Positions 46,905 through 57,710 of a stretch of 64,000 bases of DNA are shown here, one piece after another (position 1 is the first letter of the stretch; each line of letters starts with the position of its first letter). The stretch spans positions 216,330,205-216,394,204 of the forward strand of contig CP136064.1 of the NCBI GenBank assembly GCA_032622095.1. Reading direction: 5' to 3'. The translations under genes and the position numbers were made by a program. Origin of the DNA: Siphonodentalium dalli. Its lineage: Eukaryota; Mollusca; Scaphopoda; Gadilida; Siphonodentaliidae. Below the pieces are notes generated by a model. It did no database searches. It saw only the letters and a list, made by a program, of their open reading frames with translations, and was not told where the DNA came from.

Positions 46905-47030
46905 TGTTGCAAATTTTGAAATCCAAGATGGCCACTGGCAGCCATGTTTTTTTGGCCGAATGACCTCAAAATTACTCATTCCTATTTACATGTCCATGTT
47001 AACATCCATGATAAATAGTATGCACAGAAA
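46905..47030 (+). repeat. Single monomer of the 164/155-bp satellite
   Basis: AATTTTGAAATCCAAGATGG, GGCAGCCATGTTTTTTTGGC, then ACATGTCCATGTTAACATCC match a type-2 monomer of the 10278-12001 array 35 kb away, without tandem neighbours. Confidence 0.75.
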
Positions 47031-47223
47031 TTCATATACAGCTGTTTACAGTGAATTTCCCCCCCGCAAATCTCTGTTTTAGTGTTAAAAGGGGGGGTGG
47101 GTGTCAAAAAATGGTCGGAAAAAACTGCCGAAAACGGAACAAAATTTGGCGGTGGGGGTGGGTGGGTACAAAAAATGATCGAAAGGGAAAAAAATGCCAT
47201 ACGTACCTGAAATTTTTTTCGAC

Positions 47224-47224
<1 letters not shown>

Positions 47225-47284
<60 letters not shown>
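47225..47284. repeat. Uninterrupted C60 homopolymer
   Basis: Sixty consecutive C on the + strand, followed by TCCTGATTGC and an A/T low-complexity block to 47400. Shorter C and G runs occur at 47060-47100. The apparent poly-Pro and poly-Gly frames over it are artefacts. Confidence 0.9.
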
Positions 47285-47287
<3 letters not shown>

Positions 47288-47809
47288 TGATTGCTCAAAT
47301 TTAAAAAAAAAATTATATATATTTTATTTTTAATAAAAAAAAAAATTATTAAATAAATTATTTTTTATTTAAATAAAATAAAAAACATTTAATTAAAATT
47401 TTGAAGAACTTATGACATTACATCTTCGGGGGGTAGGTACCTCTAGTCACCCCACTAAATTTGGTTGAAATCAGGGGTTTGGAAGAAAACATGAACAGAC
47501 AGATGTACAGAAATGTTCCGTAAATTCCTTTTAATACTAGTATCTGTGCATTCCCATTACAAGCCAGCTCTGCTCTGAACTGCCAGGCTGACAGACATGA
47601 CACATGTTGTTTATAACCAGGGCCAGATAGATAGATAAGAGAACTTCTGTAGCTATAGGCAGAGTCCCCATGGAGTGTATTCATGTCATTCATAATTTAA
47701 ATGAGATTAATAATGTTGTACATTTGTTTTCTAAAGTTGTCAGTAGCACCATCATTGTTTACAATACACTGGTAATTAATATCAGATTAAATTCCTTTTC
47801 TCAGAGCTT
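47285..47809. other. Low-complexity A/T block, then unclassified DNA
   Basis: 47300-47400 is almost entirely A/T. 47420-47460 (GGTACCTCTAGTCACCCCAC, then TAAATTTGGTTGAAAT) resembles the end of a pearl core seen again at 61690-61730. No gene. Confidence 0.5.
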
Positions 47810-48225
47810 TAAGTGTGTCTGGCATTTGTAGAATGAGGTTCCCAGAGGGTGAATTTAATTATGCTACCCTGCACGACAGGCTAGCATCGCCAAATACATC
47901 CTATGAGGACCTCATTCTGCTTAGGCTTCATCTTCTGGGAAGTATCTAGAGTCTCAAATTGACATTTTTAGCAGCTCTTTTCCCTTCTGTTCAGATTTTA
48001 AAATGCATAATTGAGGTGTCAAATGGGTGCGCATACTGTCATATGTCAGTAATGTCACCAACTTCAGCTGGAGAACTTCTGTCTGTCCCTTGGTCTCCCA
48101 TAGCAGTTGAGGACTAAGTAAAATTGGGTTCCCAGATGGTGAATTTGGTGATGCTAGCCCACCTTACAGAATAGCATCACTACATTCACCCTTTTGGGAC
48201 CTCAGACACACTAAATTCACGCTTG
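47810..48225. mobile_element. Double-hairpin MITE family G, decayed copy
   Basis: AAGTGTGTCTGGCATTTGTA then GAATGAGGTTCCCAGAGGGT at the left; TGGTGAATTTGGTGATGCTA, then TTCACCCTTTTGGGACCTCA at the right. Central ATGCATAATTGAGGTGTC is shared with 40895-40935. Confidence 0.72.
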
Positions 48226-48319
48226 GCTGTTCCAATATTATTTTCTTAACCACTTATCTATGTGAACTCATTATACCTTATTATGGACAAAAAAGTGGGG
48301 GGGGGGGTATATTGGATTA

Positions 48320-48780
48320 AATATGTTGGTCTGTCGGAGTGTCCTTCCATCCATTGTTCTGTCCATCCATCCATCAACAGTTGTTTTCTTCTCGAGATCT
48401 ATATGAATTCCCTACCTGTATGTGACTCACATTCAGATTTGTTCAAATAAATTCATCAGGTCAAATAGGAGGGATGCCAGGGCCATAACGTTTTCGCTCC
48501 ATAGTAATTCTAACAACTATTACTACTCAAGAACCATCAAGTCTATTTAGCTTATATTTGTGTATGCAGGGTCCTTGGGTGGCATGTTTAGATCTGTTCC
48601 AATGGGGTCCTTTTTGGAAAATCAATTAACTTCAACTCTTAAAGCGAATGTTTATAATTATAAGATGAATAGATATCAGAGATGGGGATTCATGTTTGTT
48701 CAAATAGGGGCAGAGACCCCACCCACACTACCTGTATCTATGCTGTACGCTACTGGTATAATAAGATAATGTCATATTCT
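48320..48780 (+). mobile_element. Pearl-like element, family F, partial
   Basis: TCCTTCCATCCATTGTTCTG then CCATCCATCCATCAACAG microsatellite-like start, cores with TTCAGATTTGTTCAAATAAA and a GGCCATAAC phrase. A G-run precedes it at 48297-48307. More diverged than the copy at 46268. Confidence 0.55.
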
Positions 48781-48846
48781 TCCAGGGATGTCCCCACAGT
48801 GTTGGGGAGGTGATTTACAGATTTGTTCAATGAAATGTAATTTTTG

Positions 48847-49330
48847 AGCTCACCTGAGACGAAGCTATAGTCATCACTTCTCATTTGTCACCTGTTCATC
48901 TTTCTGTCTGTCCATCAATCTGTCAACAATTCTGTGAACATCTTCTCTAGATCATAAGACTGAATGCCATTCAGTGAATGGGTTCATATTTGGTGTGGAT
49001 TTTCCCTAGGTGACTCACATTCAGATTTGTTCAAATGAGGTCACTCTTTCAAATGGTTTTGAAGCCAGGGCCATAACTCTTGCCCTCCATAGTAATTCTT
49101 AAAAATGACTTCTTCTCATCTACCATCAGGTGTAGGGTGGGACCAGAGACATAACTGTATGCCTGTATAGTAATACTTAAAATGTCTTCTCAAGAGAGGT
49201 TGGACTATTGAGCTTACATATAGTATGGAGGATCCTTTAGTGACTGAGATTCAGTAGCGTACAGTTGGTACATGAAGCCTCTCTATCCACATATCCTGTT
49301 TAGATCTACTTCTTTTAAAGTGATTATGAA
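48847..49330 (+). mobile_element. Pearl-like element, family F
   Basis: Starts TTGAGCTCACCTGAGACGAA, then CTGTCTGTCCATCAATCTGT, then cores with CATATTTGGTGTGGATTTTC, TTCAGATTTGTTCAAATGAG and GCCAGGGCCATAACTCTTG. No terminal hairpin found. Confidence 0.65.
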
Positions 49331-50691
49331 AAGTTCTCCAAAGTCCCAGTCTTATCAGTCTTTGCAGTCTGGTGAGCGACCCCACAGTCTTTGACTGTCT
49401 TGTAATGTTTACCCGTACAATGTATGGTACACATTAATGCCGACGTCCAGATCAACCATCCATCATTCCTCGAAGCATGTGTAGAAACATTATTTCCGAT
49501 CCGATAATTGAAGTATATTTTATCCGATCGTGTTCATATTTTGTGTGCATGTTTATGATGACACATAATCAGCTAAGAAGTGAATTAACCCTTCCTACCC
49601 ATTCCATAGAAACATGCTATCTGATGCAATAATTCAAATATTTTCAATCTGATCATTCTCATAACTCACCTCTATATTTATCAAGGCTCACTCGTCAGCT
49701 CTATGTATTTTGGTATTGATTGATTGATTGCTTTTGAAAATATTAACTCATTCCACCCATCACATAGACCACATGCTGTCAATAATTCTAAATATTGCCT
49801 GCCAGCCAATGTGAATTAATTGTGCAATATGCAACAAGTTGGTGAACATATCTTCTCAAATATGACTGTCTTGTTTTAACCCTTCTACTTTGAACTAGGT
49901 CTATTAATAAACACTATCAAACACCTAATGAATATTCTTATACCATTAGAGGAATAAAATATGATAACTTTCCTGGCATGCATGTGCTTTAATGTCTATA
50001 AATTAGTGATGTCACGATCCACCCACAGTGCTTAAGAGAATCGCATGTGGGTATTTTAGCAGCTTTGTGTAAACACAAACAGCATGGCATATTAGTGTGC
50101 ACTTCGACGATGTATCATCAATCTGTTGTTAAGCTGGACTGGAATATAATAACAATTCTGCCATTATCAGATTCTTTGACATATAATCATGGACATATAA
50201 TCATGGACATATAATTATTAAATTACTGCATGGATTTCTAACAGTCACATGATTTTTTTATGAACAAACTATTAGTCTGTTGATGCAGTTGGAAAGCATT
50301 AACCCTTCCGTCCCACCCATTTGTTATCTGATTTGATAACTAACATATTTTTTATTCAATTATGTTTATATTTCATGTCATGGTTTATGATTCCATATCC
50401 CTGACCTGTATGGTTTTTTGAATCAGTTGGATTATAACTGACTTAGAAAATACTAACACTGTCCACTCTTTCCATAGACACATGCTATCCAATATGATAA
50501 CTCGAATAATTTTCATTCAGTTTATCATAGCATAATTGTCAACTATAGTTATCTTGAAATACTCTTCACCTATATAGACTTGGGTATCAATTGGTTGATC
50601 GGTTTTGAAAATATTAACTCTTCTATCCATGCCATGACACATGCTGCCTGACACAATAACTTATCTAGTTATATATTTCATAAGTAAGTGT
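49331..50691. other. Gene-free stretch with diffuse repeated phrases
   Basis: Phrases such as CACATGCTATC(T/C)(G/A)AT, GATAACT(C/T)(A/G)AATA and TTGATTGATTG recur every few hundred bases here and to ~51480, suggesting an old, strongly diverged tandem or pearl-type array. No open frame. Confidence 0.4.
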
Positions 50692-50695
50692 TTAA

Positions 50696-51138
50696 AGGTC
50701 CACTTAATTTTCGAACCACCAGATCACATTATATACAACATATTCCATATTATATACCATTTGAAAGAGGAAGCTCCAAAACATTGTATTATCAACTGAT
50801 CCTGTCAAATAAACTGGGAACATATTGTTTTTGTCGAGGTACTGAGGTGTGTTCTGTGATTAATTTTGATCCAGACTGTACTATAAAGTCTATTATTCTC
50901 AATGGAAGGGGAATAACTCTATCTCTTTGTTTGAATTATGATGCATTCTGGATTGACAAGGGGGGGCAGAGTCTTGGAATGAATCTGAGAATCTCTATCA
51001 CTTGGTGGACACTCCAAGGCCACAGCTGTTCCATATTCTGGTGGAATATATATATTTTTTGTTCCTCTTCCAAATGGTATATAATATGGGATATGTTGTG
51101 TATAATATAATCTGGTCATTCGAAAATTAAGTGGGCCT
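50696..51138. mobile_element. TTAA-site MITE, family P3, copy 2
   Basis: TTAA at 50692-50695 and 51139-51142. Ends AGGTCCACTTAATTTTCGAA and TTCGAAAATTAAGTGGGCCT. 443 bp. The long arms include ATTATATACCATTTGAAAGAG against CTTCCAAATGGTATATAA, so the whole element is a foldback. The + and - open frames across it are a by-product of the symmetry. Confidence 0.85.
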
Positions 51139-51142
51139 TTAA

Positions 51143-51979
51143 ATGTTATCCCTTTTATCAATGAAATGAACAAATGCTAACAAAAACAATACCTGTTTAT
51201 CTACTTGTTCAAAATCAACATTGCCATGCATGATGACACACCCTCACCCTCTATGGTTCTATCGTATTGTCTGATTGATAGCTTAGAATATATTAACACT
51301 GTCCATACATGTTATAGACGCATGCTACATGATGTGATAACTCAAATATTTTTCACCCAATCATAAATCAGACCCAGGTTTATCATGGTAAACTTTTCAT
51401 CTGTGTAGATTTGGTATCGATTTTTGAATTATCTGTATTTATAACCATGCCATAGACACGTGGAAGCGAAGCAGTTACTTGTCTGGTCATTCTTATATGC
51501 CACGTTCAAGTTTATGATGGAAAACCCCTCATGGTTATAATGGTGTACATTGGTGTTTAGATCATGAGGATAGATTCTAGTCTTATTCCACGCAGTGTTG
51601 CCTTCCAATCAGTGGTGTATATTCGGTTCCAGATTGATGGTTTTGATTGTGGTAACCGGTATGTTTGAATGTATGGGTTAAGCATCTGCCGATCGTGATT
51701 GGCCTCTCGTTCCAAATGACATTATGTTCAAATTTGCACCCTTGCATTATATCTCTGCATTTGTCGTGATACTGTCAAATACAGTCAAATAATTAGTGCA
51801 TACTTTAGTTTATTTCTACTTTATTTGCTTATGTCCATTCAATCGCGAGGCAATAAACATATATATATCCACCCTCAACCCGCTTCCGGATTTGGAACAA
51901 GCATTGCATGACGTTTATACATGTAACGTATATACAAACAAACACATCACACGCAACTAAAGAAAGGTCGATCGTATGA
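51143..51979. other. Intergenic, no feature recognised
   Basis: CATCTGCCGATCGTGATTGG then CCTCTCGTT at about 51686 recurs nearly exactly at 62356, marking an unnamed dispersed repeat. No gene. Confidence 0.45.
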
Positions 51980-52239
51980 CCCTTTCTATACTAAATACTT
52001 ATTGACAAGTAGATTCCTTAGGAAATATTCAGAGATCTTCAGATAATAAGTTCAACCTATTGTCATTTATTGAAGTTGTATTATCTGAACATTTCCCAAT
52101 CAATATATATAGCACTGATATTATATATCGCCTGTCTGTCGTCTGTCATTATGTCCTGATCATTCCTCCAAATGAATAATAGACCATTCCTATATATACT
52201 TTTATAACTGGTGAGATAATCCATTTAGTAATGAAAGGG
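51980..52239. mobile_element. TTAA-site MITE, family P4
   Basis: Ends CCCTTTCTATACTAAATAC and AGTAATGAAAGGG; right TTAA at 52240-52243, left flank ATGA has lost it. Internal GGAAATATTCAGAG and CTGAACATTTCCCAA pair up. Related copies at 31755 and 57021. Confidence 0.6.
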
Positions 52240-52243
52240 TTAA

Positions 52244-52919
52244 AAATTCATTCTTGGTCTCGCTTTGTCGAACTAGTTGCTACTATAAAGGGCGCTGTGA
52301 TAATGCATATATATATATCGCAAGTGAAGTTACAAACAATACCGCGGTATTCTGTCGATTTTGTTTTGTGTTTCAATAATATCTTTCTAAGAATTATTGT
52401 AAAAACAACTGAAGTATATGTAAAGTGTCATCTCTGTCAGTATAGCGAAGACGTATATCAATGCCGTTGTTACTGAAATGAGAAATAAATGAATTGAAAA
52501 GAATGATTTGAATTGCATTTCGAAACAATCGCCCACGTTCACAGATTGTATCATGCATCTCTGCCTTGTTTGGTTTTGTTTGTTTGTGCACGTGAACGTT
52601 ATCCCCCAAATAATGCACGGAACAGAAACATGCATCCAACACTATATATATATATGGCAAACAAAATTTACATTTATTTTATATTGCACAGTGTATATAG
52701 GAAGTGTGCCTCGGTGCAATTCAATGGCGCTATGACATCACAATACACATTGTAAGTGTAATCAATTGCGCTGAGGCGCAAGTATATATATTGTAACTAT
52801 ATAATTATACCGGTATAACACAATGTCCCAACAAACCGATTCAGATGACTATAGAAATTCACGAGGAAACTATACATATCATAGTTAAGTATATATGATG
52901 TACCGCACAAGCGCAGAAT
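52244..52919. other. Intergenic, no feature recognised
   Basis: AT-rich, with AT microsatellite traces. Overlapping short frames on both strands at 52387-52755 are chance frames. Confidence 0.4.
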
Positions 52920-53072
52920 TGTAACACGGTTATAGACTTGTGAAATTTTATTCCATGAGTTTCGACCCTTTTATGAGTCTTTCGCAAACTGCCATTACAA
53001 TCGAGAAAGACCCCATATAGAAGGGTCGGAAGCTCGTGGAATAAAATTTCACAAGTCTATAAAGGTGTTACA
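52920..53072. repeat. 153-bp foldback repeat
   Basis: TGTAACACGGTTATAGACTT then GTGAAATTTTATTCCATGAG, and the inverse CTCGTGGAATAAAATTTCAC then AAGTCTATAAAGGTGTTACA. Arms of ~60 bp with few mismatches, also pairing TTTCGACCCTT with AAGGGTCGGAAG. Confidence 0.82.
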
Positions 53073-53789
53073 ATCTTATATATACCAATGTCACATTTAT
53101 TAATAATTTTACTTCAGTGCAATTCAATTACCCCACATGCACCCATACATGGCAGCCTACATGGCAGAGGACCAGTAATCCGTGTGGGTCGAAGCCACTT
53201 TGGATTATTAATATAAACTAATCAAACTAATATAGGTTACCGATTCAATGATCAATGTACCGGGTACATATAAAGTCCGCATAGAAGATACAGATGCAGG
53301 AAGTGCTATATATTCGTCTGATCAGTTGGATTATCTTAACAAACTTTGAGCGGATTAACTTGTTTGTGTGTATATATGTATACATGAGAGGGGTTATCTA
53401 TATGTGTTGATAAAAACAGTTCCGCACCCAAGCATTTCTAATCCAAATTTTGCGCTTTGAACAGTAGAATTTGTCTTTTATCGAGTTGCGCTTCGGCGTC
53501 GATACTATTGGATTGTGCTTCAGTGAAGACAGGTTTACAATTCTAATTGCTCTTCAGTGTATAAATAATTTCGATTTAGTGGAATTGATTGTGGTTGTGG
53601 GCCTATGTATAATGCATGGATAACATGCAGTTGTATACCGTTCGGAACATAATCTAAATAATTGCGCTTCAGCGGAATTTTTGTTTCAAATTTTGTCCGC
53701 TTCATTTATATAATACTAGCAGGTTAGCCCGCCACTGGCGGCATTCGTCTCATGGCTTTGTTGCAGAAACATGACATTTTTTAATTTAA
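53073..53789. other. Intergenic, no feature recognised
   Basis: Phrases such as TTGCGCTTC(A/G)G and GTGCTTCAGTGAA recur at irregular spacing (53484, 53515, 53661). No gene. Confidence 0.4.
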
Positions 53790-54190
53790 CCAAATTTCAA
53801 GTCGATAGCTCCACCCGTTTCCGATATCTGGTCTGCGCGAAGCTTGCGTCGCACGGGCTCGGCGACCCGATAAAATTCGTATCCGGGGCAAGATACATTC
53901 ACATAGGAAATTTCAAGTCGATAGCTCCACCCGTTTCCGAGATCTCGTCTGCGCACGCGCTGCACGGGCGTCGCACGGGCTCGGCGACCCGATAAAATTC
54001 GTACCCGGGGCAAGATACATTCACATACCAAATTTCAAGTCGATAGCGCCACCCGTTTCCGAGATCTCGTCTGCGCATGCGCGAAGCTGGCGTCGCACGG
54101 GCTCGGCGACCCGATAAAATTTGTATCCGGGGCAAGATACATTCACATAGCAAATTTCAAGTCGATAGCTCCACCCGTTTCCGATATAAC
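53790..54190. repeat. CpG-rich tandem repeat, ~116-122 bp period
   Basis: TTTCAAGTCGATAGC(T/G)CC starts at 53795, 53911, 54033 and 54155. Each unit holds CACCCGTTTCCGA(T/G)AT, TCTGCGCATGCGCGAAG-type palindromes, CGTCGCACGGGCTCGGCGAC and CCGGGGCAAGATACATTCAC. It is far richer in CpG than the surrounding DNA. Frames over it on both strands are repeat artefacts. Confidence 0.88.
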
Positions 54191-55320
54191 GCATTCTTTG
54201 TTTTTCAATGAGTTAATTCATGGTACCCGTCCACCCCGTCGTAAACTTCAGAGCAGACAGTCAATTAATCCCGTCGTGAAAGTCGAGATAATTGCATTTC
54301 GTCCGCATCCGTATTTCGGACGCATGGGGTCAGTCGTTTAGCCACGTCCATTGGAATCCGCATCCGTATTTCGCACGCATGTGGCCAGTCGTTTAGCCAC
54401 GTCCATTGCAAATAAAGAGCGTTAATTGTTAACACCTCCGTATAAGGTCAATATAAAGATCGGTAATGTCTTAACCACCGCAGTGCCGTTTTTTTTGTGA
54501 CTGAGATTGGAGAACGGGTGCTCTGAGCTTCTCCAAAACGCGACCACGGCGGTGTCGGTGGGATTTTACACTTACATAGGAAGTTTGAGCTCAATCTGTA
54601 CGTACGTGTAGGCCTACGCGTTTTCGATTATATGAAGTACCCACATACACATATACACACATATATATATACGTAGTTCTCAAATTATATAGTAGATTGT
54701 CCACAATTTTTCATCAATATATAGGCCTGTACCTATATATAGGCCTATTAATTTCTAATTGTTCGAACGGTGTAATTAATTTCTAATCATGCAGTGGTTT
54801 CGGTTCACCACATGCAAATTATGCAATTGAATTGGTGCTCTGGGGAAAGTGCAAATGTTAATAAATTTGAGTTCGACAATTACAGGAACAAACGGACATA
54901 TACATGTATAGGCCTATATATGCCTAGATATAGACACACACTCAGCTAGCGTAAAATACCACGCCTATTTACCCCTAGAGTCGATATATGAATGTTTGCA
55001 AATGTCGCATCATTTAAAACTACATATATTTATATATTTACCAATATTCAGACCTTCATCGCCAATTATTACCGACAACAGTGAAACTGGTGTGTGTTCC
55101 GAGTCTATGAACCTTTTCGTTTCGTTTTGATTTGTTTGTGCTTTTGCAAAGCAACATGACGTTCAGACTTCCCAGGATGCTTTGGCGAAAAATAAAATGT
55201 CTGCCATACCCAGTGCTGAGTGAGGAAGTCAGCCGTGTTTTCCTTTTAATTGTTCGCATTTAAGGATCTTATCGCTTCAAATATGACTTAGGAGGATAGC
55301 GAAGTTGTGCTGTAGGTTTT
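54191..55320. other. Region upstream of the TSC22 exon
   Basis: A duplicated ~65-bp unit (CGCATCCGTATTTCG...CGCATG(G/T)GG(T/C)CAGTCGTTTAG) at 54304 and 54358, and CATGTA/TATATAGGCC-rich DNA. The last few hundred bases before 55320 presumably include promoter or 5' UTR of the TSC22 gene, but no TATA box or initiator could be singled out. Confidence 0.4.
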
Positions 55321-55362
55321 ATGGCTGATTGTTCGGTATGGATGTTTCACATTTTTATGTGA
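55321..55362 (+). promoter_or_regulatory. Upstream ORF in the TSC22 5' leader
   Basis: ATG GCT GAT ... ATG TGA, 13 codons (MADCSVWMFHIFM), closing 42 nt before the main ATG at 55405. If the leader includes it, it could reduce main-ORF translation. A possible acceptor TTCGTCTGCAG at 55376-55386 would instead exclude it. Confidence 0.4.
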
Positions 55363-55404
55363 CAACCCATTATTGACTTCGTCTGCAGTCGATCCCACTT
55401 GAAA

Positions 55405-56963
55405 ATGGCTGAGAGTGAAAATGAGAAGCCTGGTCAAGTGAACAACATGATCGTAACAGCAGACAAACAACAGTCCGACGAGACGGAGAAAGAGGGTGTT
55501 TCCCGTCAGGATATGGATTCAAAACAGGGTCAATCATCACATAGGAATTCGATTGAAAATGCACCGAAGAAGAAAAGTACATTCAAAATCACAAGTGTCA
55601 AGAAAAGTGATCAAAGGGGTGGGAGTGGTGATTTATTGGACGGGGATGTGGATAGTTTGGACGATTTAGATGAGAGCCATACTGAAGATGTCAGTTCTGA
55701 AATAATGGACATCTCCAAAAATACTGATTATGATGTAGACAACACTTCTGAACAAGGAACTGCACCAAATTTGACACCTGATGAAGGTGGAAGTAAAGAT
55801 ATTACTAAAGAAAGGACTGTAGAAAAGGAAAAACAAGCCTCCGTAGTAAGTTCTACTACAACAAGTACAAACAATACGCAAGCAATTGAAAAGGATGCCA
55901 TTAGTAAAGATGCCAAAGATAATAAAGAAAAATCTGAGATCACACAACAATCACGGTTCAAGGTAGTAAAAATTGAAACCAAGGAACCTTTTAGACGAGG
56001 GAGATGGACATGCCACGACTTTATGTATCCTGTTGGTTCTAATATTGGGTCGACCGCAGGTACTCATCCAGAGTCGGTTCCAAAATCAGAAAGTCAATCT
56101 AGGGGATCAGAGGAGACCAGGTCTGGTAATTCCAGTGCTGCCACCTCAGTGCATTATATTCATGGAGTTGATGATCCTTCTAAAAATCCACTACTGGCTG
56201 GTGCTATGCCTGGGTTGATATCCTTAGCAGAGAGTCAACATGGACAGAATGTCAGTCAAGGTGAAGTACTTCAAACTGTTCAACCCATTTCTTTACCAGC
56301 AGGCATGGAACAACAGCAACAACCTTCCCGAAGAGATAGTAATAGTTCAGGAAATACAAATCAGACTTCACACCCTGTTATACAAAGTGGTTCATCTCAG
56401 ACAATGTCATCTGGTCAAAGTAGTTCTTCAGTTTTGTCACAATCAACGGCCAACCAACATGCTTCACAAAATACAACAAATGTAGTCAATCCAACACAGC
56501 CATCAGTACAAATTCCAGCTACTTCTGCACAAAGTGTTACACAGTCAGCAGGGTATTCAGGTTTAAACACAAGTGTAAATCAGTCAACATATATACCAAA
56601 TGTGGGTATCCCTGGAGGAGTACCTGGTATGCAACACATGCAACCTACTAACAATGTCCCTACGAATGGCCTTTCAAGTATTCCTACAAGCTCCGAACAT
56701 AGACGTGATAATTCAACAGCATCAGATGTACCAGTATCTCTACAGTCTGGTGTTGGTTTCAATTTTCCGAACCAGGATATGAGTAAAATTGACAGTTTGA
56801 GGCCAGAGTCTTTACAATTCAGCTTCAATGAAGCTCGTTTCAATGCTGATATTACAAACTTAACAGGGAGCAGTTTGAACGACACAAACCCGCTACTGAC
56901 GCCCTTAGCTAATGTTGTTGGTGTTCCAGGTAGTCCTACAGGAAGAGATACCAAAGATGACAG
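55405..56963 (+). CDS. TSC22D1: TSC22-domain family protein, long-isoform N-terminal exon
   Basis: Long TSC22D isoforms (fly bunched-A) are regulatory proteins with a disordered N-terminus and a C-terminal TSC box plus leucine zipper; they bind NRBP1 and act in growth and WNK-SPAK/OSR1 osmotic signalling. The exon gives ~519 residues from ATG 55405 (good context GAAAATGG) to the donor GACAG|GTAATA at 56963/56964 (phase 2). The two conserved N-terminal blocks are clear: KKKSTFKITSV (55-65) followed by the acidic DESHTEDVSSEIMDIS (89-104), and SRFKVVKIETKEPFRRGRWT (183-202), whose RFKV fits the RFxV docking motif. The rest is Ser/Thr/Gln/Asn-rich and low complexity, as in the family. The C-terminal exons are not in view. 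The symbol is by family: D1, D2 and D4 share these blocks, and an invertebrate would have one or few genes. Confidence 0.92.
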
Positions 56964-57020
56964 GTAATAATTTTCATCTTTCTATGTTTTTTGGTTTGCT
57001 TACATGTATACCATTTATAA
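56964..57020 (+). other. Start of TSC22 intron
   Basis: GTAATA donor. Reading through would add only one codon before TAA at 56965-56967. The intron extends at least to the window's right edge unless a small exon was missed. Confidence 0.7.
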
Positions 57021-57145
57021 CCCTTTCTATACTACAGCATTATTGATGAGTAGTTCCCTCAGGAAATGTTCAGAGAATGATTTCAACAAACGACCAGTAT
57101 TATCTGAACATTTCCCACCAATGAATATGAATCATTCTGCTCTTG
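57021..57145. mobile_element. TTAA-type MITE, family P4, truncated
   Basis: CCCTTTCTATACTACAGCAT, AGGAAATGTTCAGAGA and CTGAACATTTCCCACCAATG match the left two thirds of 31755-31990 and 51980-52239. Right terminus lost. Confidence 0.6.
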
Positions 57146-57516
57146 TATTATCTGTCTGTTGTTTTATTACTTGAACTTAGTGAGTGGCAATTACTTTTTT
57201 CAAACATCGGTTTACTTTTTTTCTTGCTGTCAAAAACTGGATACGGTTCGGTTTTATTCACATCATTTCTATGCAGGTTTTTTCAACTGCTCACAACCAT
57301 ATCCGGTCGACCTTATAGTGTAACTGTGTTATAAATGTAGTTATACCTCAAAGTTTTCAATGCAGACTAATATGTAGACACGAAAAAAAAAATATGACAA
57401 GATCAAAATGTAACGTGCACACACATTTATAAATGACCTTTTCACTGTAAGTTTTCAGTCACCCATTAATAATGAACAAATACTAGTATGTCACTGATGT
57501 ATTACTTGATACATGC

Positions 57517-57710
57517 CCCGCTGGATAAAACAATGTCCACTTAACCGCAGTGCCGTTAGCGTTGCCGAACTGCTACTACACTGGTTTCACTGGCTAACTG
57601 CAGTTGGGCTGTGCTGTACTTGCCATTCGGCCACGATGTAGTTGCCATTCAGGGGGATTTCGGCCGCGGTGAAGAGCCTTTCGGCTGCGATGTATTTGTC
57701 GTTTTTAAAA
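57517..57710. repeat. TTGCCATTCGGCC-GCGGTG repeat, copy 1
   Basis: GCTGGATAAAACAATGTCCA then a series of TTGCCATTCGGCCACGATGT-like units and GGCTAACTGCAGTTGGGC. The same phrases occur at 60915-61100 and 62530-62835. Confidence 0.65.

Noticed and set aside
47051-47298. Open frames on both strands encoding poly-proline and poly-glycine
   Set aside because: They are direct translations of the C60 homopolymer.
50688-51173. 140-codon + frame and 84-codon - frame
   Set aside because: Both come from the foldback symmetry of a TTAA MITE; no protein similarity.
53771-54153. Three overlapping 74-84 codon frames on both strands
   Set aside because: They repeat with the 116-122 bp tandem unit and have no start, domain or splice context of their own.
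55399-55404. Start of the TSC22 frame two codons upstream of the ATG
   Set aside because: The upstream codon is TTG; the ATG at 55405 has a good initiation context.
55666-56954. Several 80-124 codon frames antisense or out of frame within the TSC22 exon
   Set aside because: Shadows of the long coding exon.
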